Positions 12,951-13,217 of a stretch of 13,217 nucleotides of DNA are shown here, piece by piece. Position 1 is the stretch's first letter. The number at the start of each line of letters is the position of its first letter. The notes beneath the pieces are model-generated. The model made no database searches. It was given only the letters and a program-made list of their open reading frames with translations, and had not been told where the DNA came from. The position numbers were made by a program, and so were the translations under genes. Origin of the DNA: JALZCH01 sp036400075 (GTDB lineage: Bacteria; Acidobacteriota; Blastocatellia; Pyrinomonadales; Pyrinomonadaceae). The stretch is taken from assembly GCA_036400075.1 (NCBI GenBank), contig DASWLV010000233.1, forward strand, positions 1-13,217. Direction: 5' to 3'.

Positions 12951-13217
12951 ATGAAATATCCACAATTTGAAGAAAATATGCGAAACGCAAAATCTTCACT
13001 CGATGGAGCTTCCAGCGAAAATGTCGTTGAGCTGTGCCAAAAGTATCTGGCGACATTAGCCAAATACCGCGATGAGCTTTATAAATTACGGGGAATGCCG
13101 GAAATTAATCTGCGAGATTCTACTTTGCCGGCAGGAGAAGTAGAAAACATCAGAAAAGAAATTCGAGCGTCCGTGACAAACATTACGACGGAACATAACA
13201 GAGTCAAAGGGCTTCTC
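12951..13217 (+). CDS. Unrecognised protein, C-terminus cut by window edge
   Basis: An ATG at 12951 opens a frame that stays open for 89 codons to the window end. The visible part, MKYPQFEENMRNAKSSLDG onward, is polar, mostly helical-looking and rich in E, K, N and R, with no signal peptide or membrane segment. I recognise no domain. It follows the STAS gene by 46 bp on the same strand and is probably co-transcribed, so a role in the same signalling pathway is possible. The ribosome site is weak (GGGTAA). Confidence 0.6.
   Translation, partial: MKYPQFEENMRNAKSSLDGASSENVVELCQKYLATLAKYRDELYKLRGMPEINLRDSTLPAGEVENIRKEIRASVTNITTEHNRVKGLL

Overview
The window looks like a chromosomal stretch of a moderate-GC, free-living Gram-negative bacterium. 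The best guess is an acidobacterium of the Blastocatellia type. That rests on overall protein character, a Tat-exported TldD, Crp/Fnr paralogues with the C-terminal CxCY motif, a FAS1 protein and REP-like palindromes; it is inference, as no rRNA or marker gene is present. There is no tRNA, rRNA or CRISPR array.

Layout. (1) 1-1322, minus: TldD-family metalloprotease with a twin-arginine signal, cut by the left edge. (2) 1672-4602, plus: an AT-rich 976-aa gene fusing an HKD (phospholipase D-type) nuclease domain to a DEAH superfamily-2 helicase. It stands alone between genes of different composition and is the best candidate here for a horizontally acquired defence-type gene. (3) 4649-5155: two fibronectin-III-like repeats without a signal peptide, possibly the C-terminal remnant of an exported protein. 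(4) 5278-6105: membrane acyl-CoA/fatty-acid desaturase behind an operator-like repeat pair. (5) 7683-6110, minus: a 47-aa ORF, an 84-aa basic protein, an ECF sigma factor and a single-domain response regulator, with no recognisable anti-sigma gene. (6) 7684-8207: a gene-poor stretch with a strong minus-strand terminator, a CRP-type palindrome and a plus-strand extended -10 element. (7) 8208-10853: two divergent Crp/Fnr paralogues that share a leader block, separated by a complete 806-bp IS1-family element with imperfect terminal inverted repeats, an 8-bp target duplication and an A7C frameshift site. (8) 10894-10959: a perfect 28-bp inverted repeat resembling a REPIN. (9) 11078-11117: a bidirectional terminator, then a leaderless FAS1 protein (minus). 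(10) 12042-12278: a small XRE regulator (minus), divergent from a STAS anti-sigma-antagonist gene (12530-12904) with a near-consensus sigma-70 promoter, followed by the start of an unrecognised gene running off the right edge.

Taken together, the right two thirds is rich in signalling and stress-response regulators (ECF sigma, receiver domain, two Crp/Fnr proteins, STAS, XRE) mixed with mobile or repetitive DNA. The left third is housekeeping or envelope-associated, interrupted by the AT-rich nuclease-helicase. No multi-gene defence system can be demonstrated; the PLD-helicase is the only defence-like component seen.
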